This document shows, one piece after another, positions 52,408 to 61,384 of a stretch of DNA of 64,000 bases. Under the pieces are notes generated by a model that ran no database searches, had not been told where the DNA came from, and saw only the letters and a program-made list of their open reading frames with translations. Both the position numbers and the translations under genes were made by a program. The DNA comes from Pseudomonadaceae bacterium (GTDB lineage Bacteria > Pseudomonadota > Alphaproteobacteria > UBA2136 > UBA6156): contig JACKLD010000012.1 in the NCBI GenBank assembly GCA_024236095.1, positions 62,001-126,000 of the forward strand. The letters run 5' to 3'. Each line of letters opens with the position of its first letter. Position 1 is the first letter of the stretch.

Positions 52408-53042
52408 CGGCCCCGACCAACTCTTTCGATTCCAGCAACAGGGTAAGGCAGCTCCCCAAGCTTCGATTCCGGCCACGACTCATCCGGCTTCATTTCCAGC
52501 ACCGCACGGTCTGTCTCGTTATCATCACCATAAGCACGGGCCAGCAGTGCTTCCATTTTTCGTGGAAGCGGAATTGTTCCGTAACTCCCAAACTTGTCAA
52601 AAGGCACTATCAAGTTTCCATTACCATCTCGGGCACGTTCTTTTCTACCCTGCAAAACACCGGGAATTCCATTGGGACGAGACCAATGATATGGCCACAT
52701 ATATGAACGATCTATTGCCCAGTCCGTATATGGGGAAGGCTCTGGACTATACGTAATGAAATGTTCTAGACGAGTCCGGTCGTATACCCCTCTTCCTCCC
52801 GCCAAAACTGTGCTGAGCTTAGCCCACCCCAACGAGATATCCAATGGTCTTAAAATGTATCGGTAATTAGCAATACTTCCTGGTGGTATTTCAATCTCAA
52901 CACGGCATTTACCGAAAGAAACTTCTTGCCGGTAGGGCTCATCCAACGACATGGGTATCATACGACACAGACCAAGATTCTGCGCAATTTTAAGCCTGTA
53001 ATGATCAAGATAGTAATCTTCATCGTAACCATTTTTACTCAT
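52404..53042 (-). CDS. Unknown gene inserted between ftsH and glmM
   Basis: A 212-residue protein of unknown family. ATG 53042 follows GGGAGAT. It is AT-richer than ftsH and glmM, and rich in tyrosine and tryptophan (YDEDYYLDHYRLK, DWAIDRSYMWPYHW). A beta region CRVEIEIPPGSIANYRYILR suggests a small globular domain. The stop overlaps the glmM start, so glmM translation may depend on it. In many genomes folP or nothing sits here; this protein bears no resemblance to dihydropteroate synthase. Confidence 0.65.
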   Translation of the reverse strand: MSKNGYDEDYYLDHYRLKIAQNLGLCRMIPMSLDEPYRQEVSFGKCRVEIEIPPGSIANYRYILRPLDISLGWAKLSTVLAGGRGVYDRTRLEHFITYSPEPSPYTDWAIDRSYMWPYHWSRPNGIPGVLQGRKERARDGNGNLIVPFDKFGSYGTIPLPRKMEALLARAYGDDNETDRAVLEMKPDESWPESKLGELPYPVAGIERVGRGR

Positions 53043-53095
53043 GCAACCATCTCCCATCAATCAGGTCTTAACTCTACCACTTTGTACACAAAACC

Positions 53096-55015
53096 TCAAC
53101 TCTTGCGCTTGCGCGGTGCCTTGGCTTTGGGCGATTTCTTGGCCGGTTCCGCCGCATCCCCCGCCACTTTCACCGCGCCCTTGCCCACCTTCTTCAGCTT
53201 CACACCCTTGCCGGCAAACAGGTCGGTAATCTGCGCGGTATCCAGCGTTTCATATTCCAGCAAGGCTTCGCTAAGCGCCACCAGCTCCTTCATGTGCTTT
53301 TGCAACACTTTCTTGCAGCGGGCATAACCGTCGTCGATGATACGGCGCATTTCGGCGTCAACCTTCGCCTGCATGGCTTCCGAGATATGGCTCTTGTGGC
53401 CGATATCGCGCCCCAAAAACACCGCGCTGTCTTTCTCGCCGTAGTTGATGGGCCCAAGGTCGCTCATCCCCCACTGCGTCACCATGCGGCGGGCAATATC
53501 GGTGGCGCGCTCAATATCATTGCTGGCACCAGAGGTCTTTTGCCCGCCCAGACACAACTCTTCAGCCAATCGTCCGCCAAACAGCATGGCAATCTGGTTG
53601 TTCAGGTAATCCTTGTCGTAGGTCACACGGTCTTCGGCGGGCAGGCTCATGGTCACCCCCAGCGCACGTCCGCGCGGAATGATGGTCACCTTGTGCAGCG
53701 GGTCTTTCGGCCCGTCAAGGTAAAGAGTCGCAATGGCATGACCGGCCTCGTGGTACGCCGTGGTTTTCTTCTGCTCGGCGGTCATCACCGCACTGCGACG
53801 CTCGGCGCCCATCATCACCTTGTCTTTGGCGGCTTCAAAATCGGCCATGCCCACCAGCCGCTTGTTACCACGGGCGGCCAGAAGGGCGGCCTCGTTGACC
53901 AGATTGGCCAAATCGGCCCCGGAAAACCCCGGCGTGCCACGCGCCAGCACTTCGGCATCCACGTCTGGCGCCACCGGAACCTTTTGCATATGCACGTTCA
54001 AAATCTGGGTGCGGCCTTTGATGTCCGGCAACGGCACCACCACCTGCCGGTCGAAGCGCCCCGGGCGCATCAACGCGGGGTCCAGCACGTCCGGCCGGTT
54101 GGTGGCGGCGATGATGATGACGCCCTCGCTGGCGTCAAACCCGTCCATTTCCACCAGCATGGCGTTCAACGTCTGCTCGCGTTCGTCGTTGCCGCCGCCA
54201 AGGCCCGCGCCACGGTGACGTCCCACGGCATCAATCTCGTCAATGAAGATGATGCACGGCGCGTTCTTTTTGCCGGTCTCGAACAAATCGCGCACCCGCG
54301 CCGCGCCCACACCCACAAACATCTCCACAAAATCGCTGCCTGAAAGGCTGAAGAACGGCACCCCCGCCTCGCCCGCCACAGCTTTGGCCAGCAGGGTTTT
54401 CCCCGTGCCGGGGCTGCCCACCAGCAGCACCCCCTTGGGGATGCGCCCGCCCAGCTTCTGGTACTTGCCCGGGTCTTTCAGGTAATCGACAATCTCCACC
54501 AACTCCACCTTGGCCTCATCCACACCGGCCACGTCGTCAAAGGTCACTTTCACCCGGTTTTCGCTCTGCACGTTCACCCGCGCCTTGCCAAAACTGAACG
54601 GCCCGCCCTTGCCACCTTGCCCGCCCCCCTGCATCTGGCGCATGAAGTACACCCACACCCCGATGAACAGCAAAAACGGCGCCCACCCGATAAGAATCTG
54701 CATCAACGGGCTGGCGGTTTCCGGCTCCTTCACGCGGATATCCACGCCCTTGCCGCGCAGGTCGGAGATCAGGTTGGGGTCGTTCGGCGCCAACGCCCGC
54801 AATGCTTCGCCATTCTTCAAGGTGGCGGTCAACTGGTTGCTTTCAAACTGCATCTTCACCACGTTGCCGTCATCCACCTGCGCCAGCATGGCGGAATAGC
54901 TGACCTCCTTGGCATTCGCCTGCGTCAGCAAATCGGGGTTCAGCAAGTTGGAAAACACGATGACCGTCATGAAAATGGCGGCCACAATCCAGAAGGCACG
55001 GGGGTTGAAGTTCAT
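53096..55015 (-). CDS. ftsH: ATP-dependent zinc metalloprotease FtsH
   Basis: Membrane-bound quality-control protease, 639 residues. Two membrane segments (about 8-25 and 105-124) flank a small periplasmic domain. The AAA domain has Walker A GSPGTGKT at 200-207, Walker B IIFIDEIDAVG and the second region of homology ATNRPDVLDPALMRPGRFDR (quoted as a motif). The peptidase active site is HEAGH at 422-426, with the third zinc ligand Asp downstream. The C-terminal tail is lysine-rich. Start MNFNPRAFW is preferred to the MRA extension. Confidence 0.97.
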   Translation of the reverse strand: MNFNPRAFWIVAAIFMTVIVFSNLLNPDLLTQANAKEVSYSAMLAQVDDGNVVKMQFESNQLTATLKNGEALRALAPNDPNLISDLRGKGVDIRVKEPETASPLMQILIGWAPFLLFIGVWVYFMRQMQGGGQGGKGGPFSFGKARVNVQSENRVKVTFDDVAGVDEAKVELVEIVDYLKDPGKYQKLGGRIPKGVLLVGSPGTGKTLLAKAVAGEAGVPFFSLSGSDFVEMFVGVGAARVRDLFETGKKNAPCIIFIDEIDAVGRHRGAGLGGGNDEREQTLNAMLVEMDGFDASEGVIIIAATNRPDVLDPALMRPGRFDRQVVVPLPDIKGRTQILNVHMQKVPVAPDVDAEVLARGTPGFSGADLANLVNEAALLAARGNKRLVGMADFEAAKDKVMMGAERRSAVMTAEQKKTTAYHEAGHAIATLYLDGPKDPLHKVTIIPRGRALGVTMSLPAEDRVTYDKDYLNNQIAMLFGGRLAEELCLGGQKTSGASNDIERATDIARRMVTQWGMSDLGPINYGEKDSAVFLGRDIGHKSHISEAMQAKVDAEMRRIIDDGYARCKKVLQKHMKELVALSEALLEYETLDTAQITDLFAGKGVKLKKVGKGAVKVAGDAAEPAKKSPKAKAPRKRKS

Positions 55016-55090
55016 GGCCCGCATGGTAGCAGGTTTTGGAGGGCAGGCAAGGAAAAGCGGAACCGCGGCAAGCCTGGCGTCAAACCCGCA

Positions 55091-55828
55091 CTAAGCCAAC
55101 TTCACCGCCGCCATAAACTCTTTCAGTCGCTTGTTTTTGGGCTTGTCGAGAATGCCCGCAGGCCCGCTCTCCACAATTTTCCCCTCATCGATAAACACCA
55201 CCGTATCGGCCGCCTTGCGCGCAAATCCCATGTGGTGGGTAATCAACAAAATACCGATGCCCTTGGCCTTCACCAACTCCAAAAGCTGCAACACCTTGGC
55301 AGTCTGCTCGATATCCAGCGCACTGGTAATCTCATCCAGCAACAGGTAAGTGGGGTTCAACACCAAGGCCCGCGCAATCGCCGCCCGCTGGCGCTGCCCG
55401 CCCGATGTCTCGTTGGGAAAGCGGTCGATAAAGTCGGCCATGCCGAACTGTTTCACCAATTCCTCCAACGCCGCCTCTCCCGCTGCGCGGTCTTTGCACG
55501 GCAGCAGGCAGTTTTCCCGCAGCGTCAAATGCGGCCACAAGAACAACTGCTGGAACACCGCCGTCACGCGTGGCCACGGCTTCGGGCCGATGCTCTCCAC
55601 CCCTTCCGCGCCCGCAGGCAGCGGGAAGCTATACACATGGCTGTCCAATTGGATATCCCCGCCATCCGGCGCATCCAACATGCTCAGGCAGCGCATCAGC
55701 GTGGTCTTGCCGCTGCCACTCGGCCCCAACAACGCCAACAACTTGCCCGGCTCCAACGCAATGTCGGCCCTGTCCAGAATCTTCCGGCCGTCCGGCGTCT
55801 TTTTGGTAAGGGATGTCGCGGTGAGCAT
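55091..55828 (-). CDS. Polar amino-acid ABC transporter ATPase
   Basis: A 245-residue nucleotide-binding subunit of the GlnQ/HisP type. Walker A is GPSGSGKTT, the Q-loop lies in VFQQLFLWPHLT, the signature is TSGGQRQRAAIARAL and Walker B is YLLLDEITSALD. The usual Glu-Pro following Walker B reads Glu-Ile. Its ATG overlaps the TAA of the preceding binding-protein gene. It is the last gene of an operon with one permease and three binding proteins. Confidence 0.93.
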   Translation of the reverse strand: MLTATSLTKKTPDGRKILDRADIALEPGKLLALLGPSGSGKTTLMRCLSMLDAPDGGDIQLDSHVYSFPLPAGAEGVESIGPKPWPRVTAVFQQLFLWPHLTLRENCLLPCKDRAAGEAALEELVKQFGMADFIDRFPNETSGGQRQRAAIARALVLNPTYLLLDEITSALDIEQTAKVLQLLELVKAKGIGILLITHHMGFARKAADTVVFIDEGKIVESGPAGILDKPKNKRLKEFMAAVKLA

Positions 55829-56694
55829 TATTCGATCTCTCCATACGGCTTGGCAACAGGCACAAACAGACGGCGGTCGGTCGAGTATTTATCAATAATA
55901 CGTTGTGTTGTTCCTTGCAGCTGCATTTCGCTCAATACCGTATCGAACATCCGCACCAAGGCCGCATCGGTAATATACGCTGCCAGCAAGGGAGACGCGA
56001 AAGAGCGATAAGGCGCATTGCCCAACGGACGCAACACCCCAGGATTGGAAGCATCAAACTGAAGCATCACGCTCGCCTCGTTAAACACAACATCAGCCTT
56101 ACCATTAGCAACATTCAACACAGCTTCAGAGTTATCGGCCATCTGCGGCAACGAAACCCGCTTAGCCCTTGGAAAGTCCTCTTTGGCAATGATATCGGTC
56201 ATCGCACCATCAATCGTGGCAATTCTGTAGTTGGGAGAATTCAATACCTTCAAGTCTATATCAAACCGATGATCATTACTGCGCACATAAGGATAAACAG
56301 GATTGAAAAATACCGGCTCTGTGTAAGTAACATACGGTGCCGCCTCCTTTGTTTCCCAAGCCCCTGCACACATGGCATCGAAACGACCGTCCTTTAAGTC
56401 CTGTGTAAACGTCCCCCACGATGCCTGTTGCACCCACTCTACTTTCAAACTCATCGCATTGGCAGCATACTCCACAAGCTCCGGGACAATCCCCCCAACC
56501 TTGCCCGTATTGGCATCTACTTCCACCGCTGGCGGCCAAGTATTATACCCGCACCGCAACACCCCTGTGCGCATCACACGCTCATAGGCCGTCTCACGGG
56601 AGGCTGCTACCCCTGCCCCGCCCTTCGGCCCAAACGCATACACCGCCAACAGGCTGGCAACAACGGCAAGAAGGATAGTGGCAAGGTGTTTCAT
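55828..56694 (-). CDS. Extracellular solute-binding protein 3 family, first paralogue
   Basis: A 288-residue periplasmic binding protein (SBP_bac_3 type). An N-terminal signal or anchor (MKHLATILLAVVASLLAVYAFG) is followed by TAYERVMRTGVLRCGYNTWPP, the typical first strand of the family. It also has DANTGKVGGIVPELVEY and RFDAMCAGAWET. The N-termini of the three binding proteins in this operon share the same ERVLRTGVLRCGY motif, so they are paralogues. Ligand unknown; polar amino acids are the usual cargo. It is coupled to the ATPase gene. Confidence 0.9.
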   Translation of the reverse strand: MKHLATILLAVVASLLAVYAFGPKGGAGVAASRETAYERVMRTGVLRCGYNTWPPAVEVDANTGKVGGIVPELVEYAANAMSLKVEWVQQASWGTFTQDLKDGRFDAMCAGAWETKEAAPYVTYTEPVFFNPVYPYVRSNDHRFDIDLKVLNSPNYRIATIDGAMTDIIAKEDFPRAKRVSLPQMADNSEAVLNVANGKADVVFNEASVMLQFDASNPGVLRPLGNAPYRSFASPLLAAYITDAALVRMFDTVLSEMQLQGTTQRIIDKYSTDRRLFVPVAKPYGEIE

Positions 56695-56698
56695 CGGC

Positions 56699-57364
56699 TT
56701 AACTCTCACTCAGGTTACGGGTGAATTTGGCCTTCATCAGCAAGGCAAATCCGTTAATCGGCAAACTCACGGCAAGGAAGAACACCCCCAACGCGGTATA
56801 AATCTCCACCGGTTTGTAAATGCTGGCGTTGATGCGCTGCGCCACGCGGAAAATCTCTTCCACGGAAATCAGGCTGGCAAACAGCGTGGTGTGCATCATC
56901 GTCACCTGCAGCATCAAAAGCGCGGGCAACATCTGGCGGAACATGATCGGCAACTGGATGCGCCAAAAGGTCTTATGGCTGTCCATGCCGCACACGCGGG
57001 CGGCCAGAATGTACTGCTTGGGAAAATCATCCACCGTAGTCCGCACCAAATCGGCCACCGCCACAATGTTCACGATGGTCAGCGTAAACGCGGCGGTAAT
57101 GAACGGGTCAATCACCACGTTGAACATCGCCTGCACGGGGTAATGCAGCCAGAACAGAAACACCAGCAGCGGAATGCCGGAAAGGAAAAAGCTGAACAGC
57201 CGCGTCGGCAACCCGATTTCCAGCTTGTATTTGGCGCCCGCCATCCCCAACGCGGTGCCAAGCCCCATGCCGAAAATCCAGATAATTAGGCTCAACTGCA
57301 ACGTCACCGCCAGCCCTTGCAAAAACCCGTCGTGGTATTTGATGAGAATATCGAGAACGGTCAT
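56699..57364 (-). CDS. Polar amino-acid ABC transporter permease
   Basis: A 221-residue inner-membrane permease of the HisMQ/GlnP type with about five membrane helices. The cytoplasmic coupling region EAA-like loop reads YILAARVCGMDSHKTFWRIQLP. It is the only permease in the operon, so the importer would be a homodimer of this chain. The spacing to genes on each side is 3-4 nt. Confidence 0.92.
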   Translation of the reverse strand: MTVLDILIKYHDGFLQGLAVTLQLSLIIWIFGMGLGTALGMAGAKYKLEIGLPTRLFSFFLSGIPLLVFLFWLHYPVQAMFNVVIDPFITAAFTLTIVNIVAVADLVRTTVDDFPKQYILAARVCGMDSHKTFWRIQLPIMFRQMLPALLMLQVTMMHTTLFASLISVEEIFRVAQRINASIYKPVEIYTALGVFFLAVSLPINGFALLMKAKFTRNLSES

Positions 57365-57367
57365 GGG

Positions 57368-58222
57368 TTACTGGCTCCGGATTGGCAGTTGAACACGGAA
57401 GATATCCTTATCGGAATACCCGTAATCCGACAAGATGTTATCCACCACACCGTTCTGCACAAGCGTATGCACCGCCACATTCAGCATATCCTCCAAGTCA
57501 TCCTCTCCTTTGGCAACCGCAAAGGCAACAGCGTTCACCTCCAGTGGCTTGTTCAGAAAAACCTGAATCTTACCGGGATTATTGGATACATAGTCACGGT
57601 AAGCGCTCAAATCTTGTACCAGAAAATCACTCTTGCGCGCAGCCAAGTCCAGAAACAACATGGCAGGCTGGCTCATGTTCGGCAATGCGTTCTCTTTTGC
57701 CAAAGGAAACTTCTTGCGCGAGATTTTCTGGAATACCTCGCCATCCGTCGAGCCATATGTATAGGCAGGATCATTCAACGCTTCAAAGGTTCTAAAACGG
57801 TCTTCCCCTGTCCGTACATACACGTAAAACGGCATGTACAAATACGGATCCAAAAAGGTGGCAACACGGGAACGGGCCGGAATCATCGACAGCGGCCCAC
57901 AAAACATGTCGTAATGAGCGTTTTTCAAACCTTCAGCAAAATCGGCGAAACCTACCTCCGCTGTCCACTCAACCTCCAGCCCCAGCTCTTTGGCCACGGC
58001 GCGGGCGATATCCGCCGTGTACCCGCCAATCTCTCCAGTATTCGGGTCTTTGTACAGGTTTGTGCCAAACGACGCATACCCGCACCGCAACACCCCCGTG
58101 CGCAACACCCGTTCATACGCCGACTCCTTGACTGCGCGCCCCTCGCCTCCCTTCGCCCCCAACACATACACCGCCAACAAGCTGGCAAGCACCGCAAGAA
58201 AAACCGTCGCAATCTGCTTCAT
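57368..58222 (-). CDS. Extracellular solute-binding protein 3 family, second paralogue
   Basis: A 284-residue periplasmic binding protein with an N-terminal hydrophobic segment (MKQIATVFLAVLASLLAVYVLG) very like that of the first paralogue. ESAYERVLRTGVLRCGYASF and DPNTGEIGGYTADIARAVAKEL follow. The binding domain then diverges (AHYDMFCGPLSMIPARSR). It overlaps the third paralogue's stop by 4 nt and lies 3 nt before the permease. Ligand unknown. Confidence 0.9.
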   Translation of the reverse strand: MKQIATVFLAVLASLLAVYVLGAKGGEGRAVKESAYERVLRTGVLRCGYASFGTNLYKDPNTGEIGGYTADIARAVAKELGLEVEWTAEVGFADFAEGLKNAHYDMFCGPLSMIPARSRVATFLDPYLYMPFYVYVRTGEDRFRTFEALNDPAYTYGSTDGEVFQKISRKKFPLAKENALPNMSQPAMLFLDLAARKSDFLVQDLSAYRDYVSNNPGKIQVFLNKPLEVNAVAFAVAKGEDDLEDMLNVAVHTLVQNGVVDNILSDYGYSDKDIFRVQLPIRSQ

Positions 58223-59091
58223 CGGTCAAGCCGCCCCACCTGACTTGCCGGTGGCAGGAATGACCCCGGATACACATCGTGCTTGGCAATAATGTCATTC
58301 AAAATCCCCTTCTCGCGCAACGCGGCAATACCCGCATTGAGGAAAGACTTCAGCCCCTCCTGATGATGGGCAATCAAAATCACCGAGGCCGTGGTCTCTA
58401 GGGGCGGAGAAGGGAAAACCTCGATCTTTCCGGGGTTGTTCTGCATGAACGAAGCTCCCATGCTCAAATCTGCCGCCGTGACATCCCCCTTGCCATCGGC
58501 TACCGACATAAAGCGCTCAGCCACCGCCACCATTCCCGGCAACAGCTTCAGGTTGGCCTGCGGCAACAGGCGTTTCACAATGACATTGGTACCTTCACCG
58601 TCCATGCCGATAAACGTGACGTCCTTGCTGTCAAAATCGGCCAAAGTTTTAAAGCGTGTCTCTCCCTTGCGCACAAACAAATGGGCCGTGGTATAGAAAA
58701 TCGGGTCGCTGAAATCACCACCATGGGCACGTTCCGGCGTCCGCCAGTAGCCGGTGCAGTTGGCATCGAACGCATTGTTGTTGAAGCCCTCAAAAACCTC
58801 GTGCGGGCCAACCTCCGGCCCCCACTGCACCTTCACGCCAAGCACCTTGCCCAGCTCCTCGGTAATGGCGTAACCAAGGCCGCTCATCTCACCCGTGTTG
58901 GGGTCTTTCTCGATAAAACTCGGCGCCGTCGTATAAGCGCACCGCAACACCCCCGTGCGCAACACCCGCTCCAACGCAGTCTCCTGCGCAACCGCCCCAC
59001 CACCGTTACCTTCAGGCGCCACCAGCCAACCGGCCAAGCCACCCACCACGGCAGCCAGCAGGGCTACCTTCCACCATTGTGCTTTGTTCAT
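58219..59091 (-). CDS. Extracellular solute-binding protein 3 family, third paralogue
   Basis: A 290-residue periplasmic binding protein, first gene of the operon. The N-terminal segment WWKVALLAAVVGGLAGWLVA precedes TALERVLRTGVLRCAYTTAP, DPNTGEMSGLGYAITEELG and DANCTGYWRTPERA. It shares the leader-proximal motif with the two downstream paralogues but differs in the ligand cleft. ATG 59091 sits in an AT-richer stretch before uvrC. The three binding proteins may widen or tune the ligand range of one transporter. Confidence 0.9.
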   Translation of the reverse strand: MNKAQWWKVALLAAVVGGLAGWLVAPEGNGGGAVAQETALERVLRTGVLRCAYTTAPSFIEKDPNTGEMSGLGYAITEELGKVLGVKVQWGPEVGPHEVFEGFNNNAFDANCTGYWRTPERAHGGDFSDPIFYTTAHLFVRKGETRFKTLADFDSKDVTFIGMDGEGTNVIVKRLLPQANLKLLPGMVAVAERFMSVADGKGDVTAADLSMGASFMQNNPGKIEVFPSPPLETTASVILIAHHQEGLKSFLNAGIAALREKGILNDIIAKHDVYPGSFLPPASQVGRLDR

Positions 59092-59149
59092 ATGGCCATG
59101 CTAGCAGTCAACATCTTGTCTCCACAAGAAAAATCCCCTCCGACAGCAT

Positions 59150-60976
59150 TCACCCCTGCCCACCATGAAACCACCCCCACACCGCTTCCGCCAAGGTTTT
59201 GGAGATTCCCGGCACCCGCATCAATTCCTCCAACGCGGCGCCTTCCACCGCCGCCCGGCTGCCAAAGTGCAGCAGCAACGCCTTCTTTTTGGCAGGGCCA
59301 ATGCCGGGGATGTCATCCAGCGGGCTGGCGACCAACGCCTTGGCACGCTTTTGGCGATGGTAGGTGATGGCAAAGCGGTGCGCCTCGTCGCGGATACGCT
59401 GCAACACGAACTTCAACGGAGAATTGAAGGCAACCGGCAACTCCACCGCCCTGTTACCCCGCCAGTGCCAAACCACCTCCAACCCCTTGTCGCGCTCTTC
59501 GCCTTTGGCGATGCTGCACAACGCAGGTCCCCCTTCTCCCAACAAGCCCGCATCCTCCATCACTTTCACCAACACATTCAACTGCCCCTTGCCGCCGTCA
59601 ATCAGAAAGACATCCGGCAAATCGCCTTTCTTCAGCCGACGCCCCAGCGTTTCCGCCAGCATCGCATAGTCGTCCGGCGTGTCTTTGCCTTTGATGGCAT
59701 ATTTACGATAGCGGTTTTTCAGCATCCCTTCCGGCCCCGCCACCACTTGGCTGGCCACCGCCTGCCGCCCCTGCGTGTTGGAGATATCGTAACACTCCAT
59801 CCGTTCAAGCGGGTTTTCCAGCCCCAGCATCGCCTGAAACTCGGCAAACTGCGCCTGCCAATCGGCACTTTCTTCCGCCTTGCGCCGCAGCGCCTGCACG
59901 GCATTGCGCGCCGCCTGTTGCACAATCATGCGCTTTTCTCCACGCTGAGGGGCTTCCAACACCACCTTGCGCCCCGCACTGTGTTGCAACGCCTCACCCA
60001 GCGTCTCGGCTTCGGCAGGCATCACGTTCACCACCACCCGCAACGGCACCGCACGGCCACTGTAATGCTGGGCCAGAAACGCCTGCATCGCCACCGCATC
60101 ATCATCGGTTTCGTCCAACTGTTTGGGCGTGAACAAATGGTTCCCCACATGCTGTCCATGACGGTAGTAAAACGCCTGCACCGCCAGCTTGCCGCCTTCG
60201 CGCACCAGCGCGAACACATCGGCCTCGTCCAACGCATGGGTCAGCGCGGTGCTGGCACTGCTCACCGCCGCCAGCGCCCGTATCCTGTCCCGCACCGCTG
60301 CGGCTCCCTCATAGTCCAACGCTTCGGCTTTGGCCTGCATTTCTTGCTGCAATTGCGCCAACACCTGCTGTCGCTCCCCCTGCAAAAAGCGCTTGGCCTG
60401 CCGTACCGTGTGCAGGTAGTCCTCCGCCGCAATCTTGCCCACGCACGGCCCGCTGCACCGCTTGATGTCATACTTCAAACAGGGCCGCGTCCGGCCTTTG
60501 AACACGCTGTCGCTGCACGTGCGCAACCTGAAGGCCCGTTCCATCAAATCCAGCGTGGCGTACACCGCCCCCGCGCTGGGGTACGGGCCAAAGTAGCTGC
60601 CCTTAGCCTTTTTCACCCCACGATGCTTTTGGATTTTCGGGGTCGGCTCGTCGGTAATCACCACGCTGACATAACTGGCATCGTCACGGAAAATAATGTT
60701 GTAGCGCGGCTTCAGGCTTTTGATGAGATTCGCCTCCAGCAGCAACGCCTCCACTTCGGTACGGGTTTCCACCACGGTCAACGTACGGGTTTCAAACACC
60801 ATCTTGCGGATGCGCACGCCCATCCGCTCCGGTTGGGTGTAACTGGTCAGCCGCGCTTTCAGGTTTTTGGCCTTGCCGACGTACAGCACCTCACCCGCCT
60901 CGTTCAGCATGCGGTACACCCCCGGTGTAACGGGCAGGGCTTTCAGCTTGGCTCTCAGGATATCAATACCGTCCAT
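59150..60976 (-). CDS. uvrC: Excinuclease ABC subunit C
   Basis: Makes both incisions around DNA lesions in nucleotide excision repair. The 608-residue protein has an N-terminal GIY-YIG domain (PGVYRMLNEAGEVLYVGKAK), a cysteine cluster (LRTCSDSVFKGRTRPCLKYDIKRCSGPC in parts), a UVR motif (AKAEALDYEGAAAVRDRI), an RNase H-like endonuclease core (MECYDISNTQG) and C-terminal helix-hairpin-helix motifs (LDDIPGIGPAKKKALLLHFG). It is full length and lies downstream of uvrB, 408 nt apart on the same strand. Confidence 0.97.
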   Translation of the reverse strand: MDGIDILRAKLKALPVTPGVYRMLNEAGEVLYVGKAKNLKARLTSYTQPERMGVRIRKMVFETRTLTVVETRTEVEALLLEANLIKSLKPRYNIIFRDDASYVSVVITDEPTPKIQKHRGVKKAKGSYFGPYPSAGAVYATLDLMERAFRLRTCSDSVFKGRTRPCLKYDIKRCSGPCVGKIAAEDYLHTVRQAKRFLQGERQQVLAQLQQEMQAKAEALDYEGAAAVRDRIRALAAVSSASTALTHALDEADVFALVREGGKLAVQAFYYRHGQHVGNHLFTPKQLDETDDDAVAMQAFLAQHYSGRAVPLRVVVNVMPAEAETLGEALQHSAGRKVVLEAPQRGEKRMIVQQAARNAVQALRRKAEESADWQAQFAEFQAMLGLENPLERMECYDISNTQGRQAVASQVVAGPEGMLKNRYRKYAIKGKDTPDDYAMLAETLGRRLKKGDLPDVFLIDGGKGQLNVLVKVMEDAGLLGEGGPALCSIAKGEERDKGLEVVWHWRGNRAVELPVAFNSPLKFVLQRIRDEAHRFAITYHRQKRAKALVASPLDDIPGIGPAKKKALLLHFGSRAAVEGAALEELMRVPGISKTLAEAVWGWFHGGQG

Positions 60977-61384
60977 CGCCGCAGCCTACACGCAATCCCC
61001 TCCCCCTGCCAGCATGGCAGGGCCCCCTCGCGCCGAAGGCGTCATTCCAGCCCCGCCAAGCAGAAGCAACGGCGATTGACGGACAGCTGGAGTCGAAACG
61101 GAGTGGAGACCAACGCGAAGCGTAATCCAATGCCCAATGCGAATGTTCCCAACGCCCATAACGCCCCCCAATCCTGTGGATAACTCTGGGGCTAACTGCC
61201 CATTTGATGTGCAGATGACGCACACCCCTGCCCTCCCAACGCCTCTGCCCAACACATAGGCACTCTTTTGTCCCGATAAATTTCATATAGTTAAATACAA
61301 AAACAAACCCTTACAGGTTCTTTACATTTCTTGCAGGGTATGAGTAGCAGGTTGGGGACAATGCTTAAAAATGACGCACATCAC
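60977..61384. other. 408-nt gap between uvrB and uvrC with a short repeat
   Basis: No credible gene. A perfect DnaA box in reverse (TGTGGATAA) lies at 61175-61183. Around 61100-61130 GGAGTGGAGACCAACGCGAA and the adjacent GCGTAATC resemble the 38-nt insert in the broken tRNA at 46633-46670. About 61260-61330 is AT-rich and may hold the uvrC promoter. Confidence 0.45.
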
